From Paraglaciecola arctica (GTDB lineage: Bacteria; Pseudomonadota; Gammaproteobacteria; Enterobacterales; Alteromonadaceae): 64,000 nt of DNA. The position numbers were made by a program, and so were the translations under genes. The stretch covers positions 21,816 through 85,815 of the forward strand of contig NZ_JAHKQO010000017.1 of assembly GCF_018861065.1 (NCBI RefSeq), given 5' to 3'. Below the pieces are notes generated by a model. That model did not search any database, was not told where the DNA came from, and saw only the letters and a program-made list of their open reading frames with translations. This document shows, piece after piece, positions 47,976 through 55,937 of the stretch; the first letter of the stretch is position 1, and each line of letters opens with the position of its first letter.

Positions 47976-48761
47976 CTAATCTAGATAAATAGATTCCCAC
48001 TGCCTGACCTTGGCTATTTTCGCATCGCGCGACACATCAATGGGCTGAGGATTGACCGATTCAGTGTTGTTTTTGTATCTCGGCGTTTTCGTTTTACTTT
48101 GATAGTTGCGGGTTATGTTGTGCAATCGTAATGCCCGTAAGGTTTCGATTTGTGAATTTTCAGTAGGGGTGTCAATCATAGCCAGTTCCATAGCTAAATC
48201 AGAATCAAATAACTCAGCTTCAGCATAACGAGAGCGTTCATTGTTGATATAGTTAGCTTCTAGAAATAAATGTGGCTTGTCGTGATCTAGAAATGTTTGT
48301 TGGGTTCGTAATACTTTTTGCACATAATTTTTAGTGGCTGGCATCACCCTAAGCTTGCCATCTCTGCTTTTCACACCAGAGCCACCATTGTAGTGTGATA
48401 ACGCAATCTCTACTCGGTTTTCATAACGGTCCAGTAACCTTTTTATAAATTTAATTCCAAGCTCTATATTGATCTCAGGCTCAAATAGTCGTTCTCTGGA
48501 GACCCCAAAAGCTTGCTCTGCGGTGCGTGGCATAATTTGCATCACTCCTTTGGCTCCAGAGTGGCTAAGTGCTTCAGGGTTAAAATTCGACTCGACCTTA
48601 GCAATGGCTAACGCTAATGATGGTGCAATGTCATGGCGTTTTGCTTGTGAAATGATTTGTTGCTGTATCTCTTCGGTATTGTAGTAATAGGTTGCCAAAA
48701 CCTGTGGCGGCAAAAATATCACCAAGAAGCTTAATAACTTAAGGATTACACTGGGTTTCAT
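47976..48761 (-). CDS. Lytic transglycosylase, SLT domain (block B, gene 4)
   Basis: 261 residues. A signal peptide (cleavage near 23) is followed by an SLT-type domain with the catalytic glutamate Glu57 in AKVESNFNP, then GAKGVMQIMPRTA and ALSHYNGGSG, which are conserved family motifs. It cleaves peptidoglycan glycan strands. The C-terminal ~90 residues are basic and Asn/Ser-rich. In envelope machines such enzymes open local gaps in the cell wall for large complexes. Its ATG overlaps the upstream gene's stop by four bases. Confidence 0.9.
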   Translation of the reverse strand: MKPSVILKLLSFLVIFLPPQVLATYYYNTEEIQQQIISQAKRHDIAPSLALAIAKVESNFNPEALSHSGAKGVMQIMPRTAEQAFGVSRERLFEPEINIELGIKFIKRLLDRYENRVEIALSHYNGGSGVKSRDGKLRVMPATKNYVQKVLRTQQTFLDHDKPHLFLEANYINNERSRYAEAELFDSDLAMELAMIDTPTENSQIETLRALRLHNITRNYQSKTKTPRYKNNTESVNPQPIDVSRDAKIAKVRQWESIYLD

Positions 48762-49222
48762 GGCATTTTCTCCAACTGATTTTGCCAGCTTTGATTAAGC
48801 ATAGTGATGGAAAGGTCTGGGTGATTGATTCGTTGGCGTAGCGCCATAATTTGCGCCAAAGCTAAGGTATCTTGTACCGCCAGTATCAATGGTTGAGTAG
48901 CTTTAAACCCTAAGAGCTGCCGATTATTCAAGGGATTGAGTTGCTGATCGTAAAATTTTCCATTGAAGTAAAAGGCATATTGCTGGTGTTGATTGCCAGC
49001 GGTTGTATTGGATGGTGCTTTACCGCTACTATTTGCCAGTTTCAGTTGTTCGTCGATGTCTAACGGTAGTGGGTTTTGTTTCACCGCTTCGACATTTTGT
49101 TGTTCGGGCAGACCAATAGAAAATAAAGCCAAAATTAACAAAGAAAAAAATGCCATTGAAAGACCTAGGGCAACTTCTGTCATGGCTTGGGTGCTAGTGT
49201 CGTGATTGTTATGTTGATGCAT
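48758..49222 (-). CDS. Single-pass membrane protein, MotB/ExbD-like topology (block B, gene 3)
   Basis: 154 residues from the ATG at 49222, which has GGAGG five bases upstream; 49234 is the longer alternative. A single helix (about 16-38, EVALGLSMAFFSLLILALF) near the N terminus is followed by a periplasmic domain whose end (LILAVQDTLALAQIMALRQR) resembles the fold of ExbD/TolR. There is a Glu just before the helix but no Asp within it where TolR and MotB have their essential Asp. The match is by pattern only. Confidence 0.55.
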   Translation of the reverse strand: MHQHNNHDTSTQAMTEVALGLSMAFFSLLILALFSIGLPEQQNVEAVKQNPLPLDIDEQLKLANSSGKAPSNTTAGNQHQQYAFYFNGKFYDQQLNPLNNRQLLGFKATQPLILAVQDTLALAQIMALRQRINHPDLSITMLNQSWQNQLEKMP

Positions 49223-49268
49223 AAGTACCTCCATTAGAGGTTATGCAATACTTAGAGAGAAAAAATGC

Positions 49269-51161
49269 TTAGTGGTTTAACATTTGCAAATTAATACGAG
49301 CGATTTGATTACCTTGGTCTGCTGCTTGTTGGTACAGGCTTTTAGCTTTAGTTAAGTTTTTATTCACGCCTAAGCCTCTTTCGTAAAGTTTACCTAAACT
49401 ATTCTGCGCATCTGCGTCACCCTGGATAGCGGCTTTGTCATACCAGAAAGCGGCTTGTTGATAATTTTTAACTATGCCTTGGCCGTATGTATATTGATAA
49501 GCCAAGTTGCGTTGTGCTTCCTTATGTCCTTGTTCAGCGGCTTTTTTATACCAAAAGGCGGCCTGTGAATAATCCTGACTGATACCCTTACCTGTTGAAT
49601 ACATCAACCCAAGAGTCGCTTGCGCTTTTATGTGGCCTTGCTCGCCCGCCAAAGCATACCAATTGGCCGCTTGGCGCAGATTTTTTTGTGTACCTCTGGC
49701 ATTTTCATACATTTTTCCTAACAAGTATTGTGAGCTAGCGTCACCTAAATTCGACGCTTGTTCGTAGTAATGTAGTGCCTCAGGATAATTTTTATGTTGA
49801 TAATAATCATCTGCTAAGGCTCTGTTTTCTTGCTGTTTAAGGAGTAACTGTTGCTGTTGCCTAAGCAGCGTTAATTGCTGTTTAGCTTGGTTTCTATATT
49901 TGCCGTTAGGTTTGACTACAAGGTACTGCTGAAAACCTTGAACAGTGTTAATAGTTAATGTTTGTTGCCAACTATTCTCATCATCTTGAAATCCTTTAAT
50001 GGCTGCCTGTGCTTCCATAAAGTGTTGTCCTTGAGGCCATAGATTCAGGTATTGCTGGTAACTTTCGAGGGTGTTGACCCCTTTGGCTTGGACCCACATT
50101 TGTTGGTCCAGTCTCGCCTGTTTTTCTTCATCAGTTTCGAGCTGAGGTTCCTCTAGAGCATCGGGTTCCGCTATAGCTGAGTCAGTGTCTGGTAGTTGCG
50201 GCTCTTGCTGTGGTGGCTGATTAAACAGTCCACTGAAAAACTCATTGAGTGTATCCCATGAGTCAGAGTGCTCTTTAGGCGAGATAGTAAACTGGCGCTG
50301 CAGATTATTGTACTCAAACTGAAGTGCGAAGGTAGAATGGTTATCTAAGTTGGCCAGTTGCGTTCCAAGTTCCGATGCGCTCAATTCAGAGGTATATTGG
50401 TAAGATCGATTAATATTTAGAGCTGCTTCTTGATTGAGACCTTGGTTTTCACTGGGTATATCTCCTAATAAAACGTCAGCCACATAACCTTGAAGATTCT
50501 TTAAATAATCATCGATTTGTTGCAACTGCCCACTAGTGAAATGGTTTAGGTTTAGCTGATAGTCAAATCGTCGTGGCAAAGCCGCTAATTTTTCACTGAG
50601 TACTGCACCAAGATCCTGGGCTAATAATCCTAAGTTTTGCTGCAACCAATTGCTTAGACAATCTGCAATACAGTTTTTAGCAGGAGTCATTACCCAATTA
50701 TCCACCGCAAACGCATCCTGTTGTGCGCCACTTTGTAAGTCTAATAAACGTCCAGACAAACTAAAGTACCATTTTTGTGTTATTGCCTGACGTTGTTTAA
50801 ACGCATTGAGTTGATATAACAAAGCGAGATTGACTTCTTTACCTGAACGTTTTGCACCTTGTCTGATGGCTCGGTCGGTTAGGGTAGAGCAGTCTTCTAA
50901 CATACAATTAGGTAAATCTAAATAATGCAAATTAAGTACATCAAAATCAGCGTTTCCAAGGGCGGTAGTTAGTTCTTGGGAAATTGTACTGTGTATATTG
51001 GCCGTTCTAGGTAGTTCGGTAGGCGTATGGTAGTTTTTGTCGGGTAACACCACAATTTTCCAACGTTCAGCGGCAAAACTTGTCTGCCCGCACAAGTACA
51101 TAAGGCCAAAAACGTAACCTATCAGTGAATGTATTGTGCTTTTGTTCAAAAGGTTGGACAT
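49269..51161 (-). CDS. Exported protein with Sel1 repeats (block B, gene 2)
   Basis: 630 residues. A signal peptide (cleavage near 31, after SFAA) and an N-terminal ~300-residue domain are shared with the product of gene 1. After a Gln/Glu-rich linker and coiled-coil, about five Sel1-like repeats follow (about 450-625: LGDASSQYLLGKMYENARGT, then EQGHIKAQATLGLMYSTGKG, and so on). Sel1 repeats usually bind other proteins. It is 89 bases after gene 1, 46 bases before gene 3. Confidence 0.8.
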   Translation of the reverse strand: MSNLLNKSTIHSLIGYVFGLMYLCGQTSFAAERWKIVVLPDKNYHTPTELPRTANIHSTISQELTTALGNADFDVLNLHYLDLPNCMLEDCSTLTDRAIRQGAKRSGKEVNLALLYQLNAFKQRQAITQKWYFSLSGRLLDLQSGAQQDAFAVDNWVMTPAKNCIADCLSNWLQQNLGLLAQDLGAVLSEKLAALPRRFDYQLNLNHFTSGQLQQIDDYLKNLQGYVADVLLGDIPSENQGLNQEAALNINRSYQYTSELSASELGTQLANLDNHSTFALQFEYNNLQRQFTISPKEHSDSWDTLNEFFSGLFNQPPQQEPQLPDTDSAIAEPDALEEPQLETDEEKQARLDQQMWVQAKGVNTLESYQQYLNLWPQGQHFMEAQAAIKGFQDDENSWQQTLTINTVQGFQQYLVVKPNGKYRNQAKQQLTLLRQQQQLLLKQQENRALADDYYQHKNYPEALHYYEQASNLGDASSQYLLGKMYENARGTQKNLRQAANWYALAGEQGHIKAQATLGLMYSTGKGISQDYSQAAFWYKKAAEQGHKEAQRNLAYQYTYGQGIVKNYQQAAFWYDKAAIQGDADAQNSLGKLYERGLGVNKNLTKAKSLYQQAADQGNQIARINLQMLNH

Positions 51162-51250
51162 AGATGTTTGTTAATACTTATGTAAGCTAAGTGGTATCAA
51201 TTGCTAATATCTGTGCTGGGCATTTTTAAAGTAAAAATAAAGCAAAATTC

Positions 51251-52156
51251 TTACCAACCTTCAGCAATGTCGCGATTAGGGTTCTCACCTCTAAAAGTAA
51301 TGCGTTTTACATTAAAGTTATTACCTTCAAAATTAATAGTGGCGCGCATTGTTAATTCTTCAAGTAATTTTAGAATATTTCTACTCAGTTTTGCCGTACC
51401 AGAAGTTGAACGATACAACAATGTTGTGCGGGTATGGCGTTGTTGGGTGGGGCGATGTGATATATAGCCAGAAAAAAGCAACAAATACTCTTCAATATTC
51501 GCCATGTCTTGGAGGCTAAATCCGTCAAATTCTAAGTAGTAGTCATTTACTATTTGGGTTTTATAGGTTGTGTTTGGTTGTGATGTTTCACCGCTTATCA
51601 ACCAGTTTAATTTTTCAGCTAAAACTAATCCTAATTCGTCTCCTAATACTTTTGCTTCATCGCCTATTTCTTCTAGGATGCAACTTTGTTTATTGCAGGC
51701 ATAGGGAATGGACCAAGTGCGCGGACTTAGCACTTCAAAATTATCTAAGAACAGCCCCGACTTGGCGTTTAGTATTTTGGCCGCCACCCGAGCTCTGGCA
51801 TTTTTAGCGTAATCAGTGGTAGTGATTGCGGCATAAGTACTCAGCACTACCACTAGATCGATAGGCGGGCGAGTTATGGAACGTGCAATATCGATGAGTT
51901 CAGCATCAGTTCGATACTCGCGGTCCTGATTAAAGGTATCTAGGGTAAGACTGGTTTCGTCATAAATATCAGCGACCTGACTGAGTTGTTGACTAATACT
52001 GGCATAGACTCGTTTATTAATTTGATTATTTCTGCGGAGCGAATTTTTGTCGGCGTCTTCTATCATTATGATTAGGTTAACACTGTCTGCCCCTTGGGCA
52101 CTGGGAAGCGCTGCAAAGGTTAAACAAAACACAATAAATTTTAGTAACCCACTCAT
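51251..52156 (-). CDS. Exported protein paralogous to the N terminus of the Sel1 protein (block B, gene 1)
   Basis: 301 residues. A signal peptide (cleavage near 23) is followed by a domain resembling CsgG/TolB N-terminal-like folds in composition: IVMIEDADKN-type strand, helical linker, DEAKVLGDELGLVLAEKLN. The segment GDELGLVLAEKLN aligns with LAQDLGAVLSEKLA in gene 2, and NIEEYLLLFSGYISH with QIDDYLKNLQGYVAD; a terminal strand aligns too. So genes 1 and 2 share an ancestral domain of unknown function. It is the first gene of the block. Confidence 0.7.
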   Translation of the reverse strand: MSGLLKFIVFCLTFAALPSAQGADSVNLIIMIEDADKNSLRRNNQINKRVYASISQQLSQVADIYDETSLTLDTFNQDREYRTDAELIDIARSITRPPIDLVVVLSTYAAITTTDYAKNARARVAAKILNAKSGLFLDNFEVLSPRTWSIPYACNKQSCILEEIGDEAKVLGDELGLVLAEKLNWLISGETSQPNTTYKTQIVNDYYLEFDGFSLQDMANIEEYLLLFSGYISHRPTQQRHTRTTLLYRSTSGTAKLSRNILKLLEELTMRATINFEGNNFNVKRITFRGENPNRDIAEGW

Positions 52157-52749
52157 GGACAGTTCCTTGATTTATAGCTGCAAACAATGGCTGTTTTAGG
52201 TTATGCAAAACTTTGGGGCTGTTTTACAACGAAGACTGGTAGGAAGCTTATTTAAACATATTTTTAAAAGTGGGTGTTATCCCAAACATCCTCTTTATTC
52301 TTGTAGAATTAGACGTTCTAGCTGTAATGATTTTGCTGGAGCTGGTATATCCCACATTTAATACCAAGCCAAAAATTAGAAACCCGTGAAAAAATAACTA
52401 GGTCTAAAGGACTAATGCCGATCAGTTAAGAAAAACTTTTAATAATCGATTGATAAATTATTGGTGTAAAAACAATAAAAGTGGATTCCGGCCAAAAGAC
52501 CGCCGGAATGACCGTAATCCCCCTCTCACTTGTCATTCCCGAATGCTTTTATCGGGAATCCAATGTTAAATAGACTGACTGGCGTTCCATCAAAAAAATC
52601 TGCTGCTCACCTTAAGTGAACAGCATTAGGTCTAAAGGACTGCTTTGTTATTGCCAAATATCAAACTATGCTCGCACACAAATTTGTTTCACTTCAATAT
52701 GTTGTGTCATTTGCTAAAGTAATCAAAATTTAATAATTGAGTCGTCAAC
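52157..52749. other. Intergenic region with the right arm of the inverted repeat
   Basis: 593 bases without a gene, upstream of both block B (leftwards) and the DUF1330-nitrilase-aldehyde dehydrogenase operon (rightwards). It holds the right inverted repeat arm (52412-52547), two family hairpins (52482-52512, 52532-52562) and a 15-base direct repeat, TAGGTCTAAAGGACT, at 52399-52413 and 52627-52641. The direct repeat brackets the repeat-rich part and could be a duplication of the target. Confidence 0.65.
52412..52547. repeat. Right arm of a long inverted repeat (partner 1-172)
   Basis: 52412-52510 pairs with 74-172 and 52508-52547 with 1-40 as reverse complement, about 52.4 kb apart. See the left arm for details. 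Confidence 0.8.
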
Positions 52750-53052
52750 ATGAGTGCCTATTTGATAATCCAAGCGACGGTTCACGATTGGGAAAAGTTC
52801 ACTGTGTACACCCAAATCGTTCCACCTTTAATTAAAAAATTTGGTGGGGAATATATCGCTATGGGTGCGCCAGAACTAATTGAAGGGGAGAGCGCACCTA
52901 AGAGCCTGGTCATTTCACAATGGCCAAATACTCAAGCCGCCCATGCGTTTTGGGATTCCGCTGAATATGCCGCCGCCAAAAAACATCGCGAAGGTGCAGG
53001 CCAATTTAATATCATGCTTATTGACGGCATGACACAGACCCCTTTGGAGTAA
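52750..53052 (+). CDS. DUF1330 family protein
   Basis: 100 residues of the ferredoxin-like (dimeric alpha/beta barrel) DUF1330 fold: YLIIQATVHDWEKFTVYTQI, then GGEYIAMGAPELIEG, then LVISQWPNTQAAHAFWDSAE and YAAAKKHREG. The family is linked to monooxygenase-like and isomerase-like small proteins; function unknown. It begins the operon with the nitrilase-like gene four bases downstream. Confidence 0.85.
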   Translation: MSAYLIIQATVHDWEKFTVYTQIVPPLIKKFGGEYIAMGAPELIEGESAPKSLVISQWPNTQAAHAFWDSAEYAAAKKHREGAGQFNIMLIDGMTQTPLE

Positions 53053-53055
53053 ATT

Positions 53056-54111
53056 ATGTCAATCGCCTATACCGCAGTTGCATTGCAAACCCGTTGTTTC
53101 GCCGTTAACAAACTAAATGAAGCCGACGCCCGGCAAAAAATTTATGACAATATTCGCCGCGTCGCTGGTCAAGTTCAAGGCACTAAGGGGTTTGTAGGAC
53201 CCAGTGTAAAAATGGTGGTATTGCCAGAATATTTTTTAACGAGTTTTCCTATGGGAGAGTCGTTTGCTCAATGGAAAGAGAAAGCCGCGATAGCCCAAGA
53301 TGGTAAAGAATATGAAATGCTCGGTGAAATCGCCCAGAAAAATCAAATTTATTTGTCTGGCAATGTCTACGAGCTGGACCCTCATTTCAGCGACCTGTAT
53401 TTTCAAACCTCTTTTATATTAGGTCCAAGTGGTGATTGCATCTTACGTTATCGACGTTTGGTGTCGATGTTTGCGCCTACGCCCCATGATGTATTAGATA
53501 AATACTTAGACATATATGGAGCCGACTCTTTGTTTCCAGTGGTCAAAACTGAGTTAGGTAATTTGGCTTGTGTGGCGTCAGAAGAAATACTCTATCCAGA
53601 AATCAGCCGTTGTTTGGTGATGAATGGCGCAGAAGTGTTATTACATAGTAGTTCTGAAGTGGGGTCTGTGGAATTAACGCCTAAAGACATCGCTAAACGG
53701 GCTCGAGCAGTTGAAAATTTAGCCTATGTAGTGTCATCTAATTCTGCAGGTATAGCTGATATCGACTTTCCGGCAGAGTCGACTGATGGTATGTCAAAGT
53801 TAGTAGATTTTAAGGGCCGGGTGATGGCTGAAGCTGGTATGGGAGAAACCATGGTGGCTAATGCCGAAATTGATATCACCGCATTACGCCGCTATCGCAA
53901 TAAACCAGGTATGGGCAATATTTTATCGCGGCAACGTAATGAGTTATTCAGTGCACATTATAATCAAACTGTGTACCCAGCCAACACTATGCTCAATGAA
54001 AACAAAGAGGTCAATTTGCCAGATCGTAGTCACTTTATTGCCACGCAAATGCAAACAATTAAGAACCTACAAACAAATGGGGTGATTGAAGCGGAGCAAA
54101 GCGATGAATAA
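53056..54111 (+). CDS. Nitrilase-superfamily protein with altered catalytic residues
   Basis: 351 residues of the carbon-nitrogen hydrolase fold. Glu58 in LPEYFL matches the catalytic Glu. Arg134 in RYRRLV replaces the catalytic Lys. In ACVASEEILYPE, Ser175 occupies the position of the catalytic Cys when the following YPE is aligned with FPE of other members; Cys172 lies three residues before it. The rest of the fold (GAEVLLHSSSEVG, ARAVENLAYVVSSNS) is well conserved. It may be a subfamily with different chemistry or a non-catalytic protein. It overlaps the aldehyde dehydrogenase gene by eight bases. Confidence 0.82.
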   Translation: MSIAYTAVALQTRCFAVNKLNEADARQKIYDNIRRVAGQVQGTKGFVGPSVKMVVLPEYFLTSFPMGESFAQWKEKAAIAQDGKEYEMLGEIAQKNQIYLSGNVYELDPHFSDLYFQTSFILGPSGDCILRYRRLVSMFAPTPHDVLDKYLDIYGADSLFPVVKTELGNLACVASEEILYPEISRCLVMNGAEVLLHSSSEVGSVELTPKDIAKRARAVENLAYVVSSNSAGIADIDFPAESTDGMSKLVDFKGRVMAEAGMGETMVANAEIDITALRRYRNKPGMGNILSRQRNELFSAHYNQTVYPANTMLNENKEVNLPDRSHFIATQMQTIKNLQTNGVIEAEQSDE

Positions 54112-55522
54112 TTCTCAGCAAACTATGGCAATAGTCAATCCTCGCAGCGGAGTCGAAGATTTCGATTTAACCCTTTCTAGTGCGTCACAAGTGGCGGAAT
54201 TGGCGGCAAGTTTGAAACAACAGCAAGCTCACTGGTGGGATATAGGTTTATCAGGTCGAATCTCTGTTTTACAAGAACTAGCAAACAGTATCGCGCAATA
54301 TAAGCCGCAATTACTTGATGCTTTGGTAAATGACACGGGTCGCTACAATGAGTCAGAATTAGAAATTGATGTCACTATTAACAGCATTCATCGCTGGTGT
54401 AAGCAAGCGCCAGACTTATTGACCAACAAGGAAGCGTGGAAAGCAGAAATTCCTTTTATTGAGTTACAGCAAGATTACTTACCTTACCCACTAGTGGGCG
54501 TGATTAGTCCGTGGAATTTTCCGTTATTGTTATCCTTAGTGGACGCAATACCCGCACTGTTAGCTGGTAGCGCAGTTTTAATTAAACCCAGTGAAGTCAC
54601 ATCTCGTTTTGTGGTGCCCTTTAATCAGATGCTTAAATCCATTGGGCAACTAAACAAGGTATTAGCTGTAGTCAGCGGCGCCGGTGAAACTGGCCAAGGG
54701 GTAATTAATGCTGTTGATTCATTGTGTTTTACTGGCAGTGTGGCAACAGGTCGTCAAGTAGGGCAACTTTGTGCTCAAAGATTTATTCCCGCATTTTTAG
54801 AGTTGGGAGGTAAGGATGCTGCCCTTGTTTGCCAAGACGCAGATCCACAACTTGCCGCGAAATCCCTTTGTTGGGGCAGTATGGTAAACGCTGGGCAATC
54901 CTGTATGTCGATAGAACGGGTATACGTGCACAAGGATATTGCCGCGACGTTTTTAACTAAGTTGGTGGAAAACGTCAAATCACTTAAACATAACTATCCG
55001 GATATTCAGCAGGGTCAAATTGGTCCGATTATTTCTGCCAAACAAGTGACTATTGTGGAGGCACAGCTGCAAGATGCTAAAGATAAAGGAGCCAAAATTT
55101 TATGTGGTGGTGAGGTGCTCAATTTAGGAGGTGGCCGCTATTGTATGCCTACAGTATTGACCGATGTTACAGCCGATATGAAGATTATTGACCAAGAAAC
55201 CTTTGCCGCGATTTTACCAGTGACTGTGGTCGACAGCGATGAGCAAGCTATTGCGTTGGCTAATGATTCAGAATTTGGTTTATCGGCAGCAGTATTTAGC
55301 CAGAATATTGAACACGCCCAAAAAGTTGCCAGCCGATTGGAAGCGGGGGCCATTAGCATTAATGATTCGTCGTTAACTGCACTCATTCATGAAGCTGAGA
55401 AACAATCCTTTAAATATTCTGGATTAGGCGGTTCGCGTATGGGAGCAGAGTCAATTAGACGTTTTATTCGTAAAAAAGCTTATATCCGTAACACTGGTGT
55501 GCCATCACCTTGGTGGTTCTAG
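54104..55522 (+). CDS. Aldehyde dehydrogenase (NAD(P)-dependent)
   Basis: 472 residues from the ATG at 54104 (GGAG upstream); an in-frame start at 54086 is less likely. The oxyanion Asn138 in SPWNFP, the general base Glu233 in LELGGKDAA and the catalytic Cys267 in NAGQSCMS are all present. It oxidises an aldehyde to an acid. It is the third gene of the operon; a strong terminator follows at 55566-55604. Confidence 0.92.
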   Translation: MNNSQQTMAIVNPRSGVEDFDLTLSSASQVAELAASLKQQQAHWWDIGLSGRISVLQELANSIAQYKPQLLDALVNDTGRYNESELEIDVTINSIHRWCKQAPDLLTNKEAWKAEIPFIELQQDYLPYPLVGVISPWNFPLLLSLVDAIPALLAGSAVLIKPSEVTSRFVVPFNQMLKSIGQLNKVLAVVSGAGETGQGVINAVDSLCFTGSVATGRQVGQLCAQRFIPAFLELGGKDAALVCQDADPQLAAKSLCWGSMVNAGQSCMSIERVYVHKDIAATFLTKLVENVKSLKHNYPDIQQGQIGPIISAKQVTIVEAQLQDAKDKGAKILCGGEVLNLGGGRYCMPTVLTDVTADMKIIDQETFAAILPVTVVDSDEQAIALANDSEFGLSAAVFSQNIEHAQKVASRLEAGAISINDSSLTALIHEAEKQSFKYSGLGGSRMGAESIRRFIRKKAYIRNTGVPSPWWF

Positions 55523-55565
55523 GGCTTCCATGTTTTGGCTAACCACTGAAAAATCTGCGTTCTAA

Positions 55566-55607
55566 AAAACACAAAACGAGTCTTTAGGGCTCGTTTTGTG
55601 TTTTAGG
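55566..55607 (+). terminator. Strong terminator after the aldehyde dehydrogenase gene
   Basis: A perfect 15-bp stem (55566-55580 with 55590-55604), 9-base loop, T run in the 3' arm. It lies 44 bases after the stop codon. Confidence 0.85.
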
Positions 55608-55616
55608 TGTGGGTTA

Positions 55617-55749
55617 ATACCAATCCCATTAAAGAAGCTTACTCTGCGTTGCGCGAATTTGAAAGAGGCCCACTATTCCTGCATTCACGCGCCTTGATTA
55701 AGCTTCTTTAAATCTCGCTGAGAGGTCACTTCTTTAATGGAATTGGTAT
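55617..55749. repeat. 133-bp palindromic, MITE-like element
   Basis: Terminal inverted repeats of 21 bases with one mismatch lie at 55617-55637 and 55729-55749. An inner pair, TTAAAGAAGCTTA (55629-55641) and TAAGCTTCTTTAA (55699-55711), gives a complex fold. It carries no gene and sits between convergent genes. Confidence 0.75.
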
Positions 55750-55937
55750 AATTTAAGTGTTTGGAAAATAACCAGTGAATATCAGCTAAGAGCCTATCTA
55801 AGTCATTTGCTTAAGATCTGGTATCGATGGCTTGGTATTGTCGGGTTGATATAGGTGATTGGCTATAATCGTTTTGATAAAAGCGAGGAAATATTACACG
55901 CAGCCTTGAAAACCCGAGGCTACGTGTAAATGGGTTA

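Larger units (their letters stand above)
55523..55937. other. Intergenic region between convergent operons
   Basis: 415 bases without a gene. It holds the 15-bp stem terminator and the 133-bp palindromic element; the remaining part has nothing recognisable. Confidence 0.6.
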
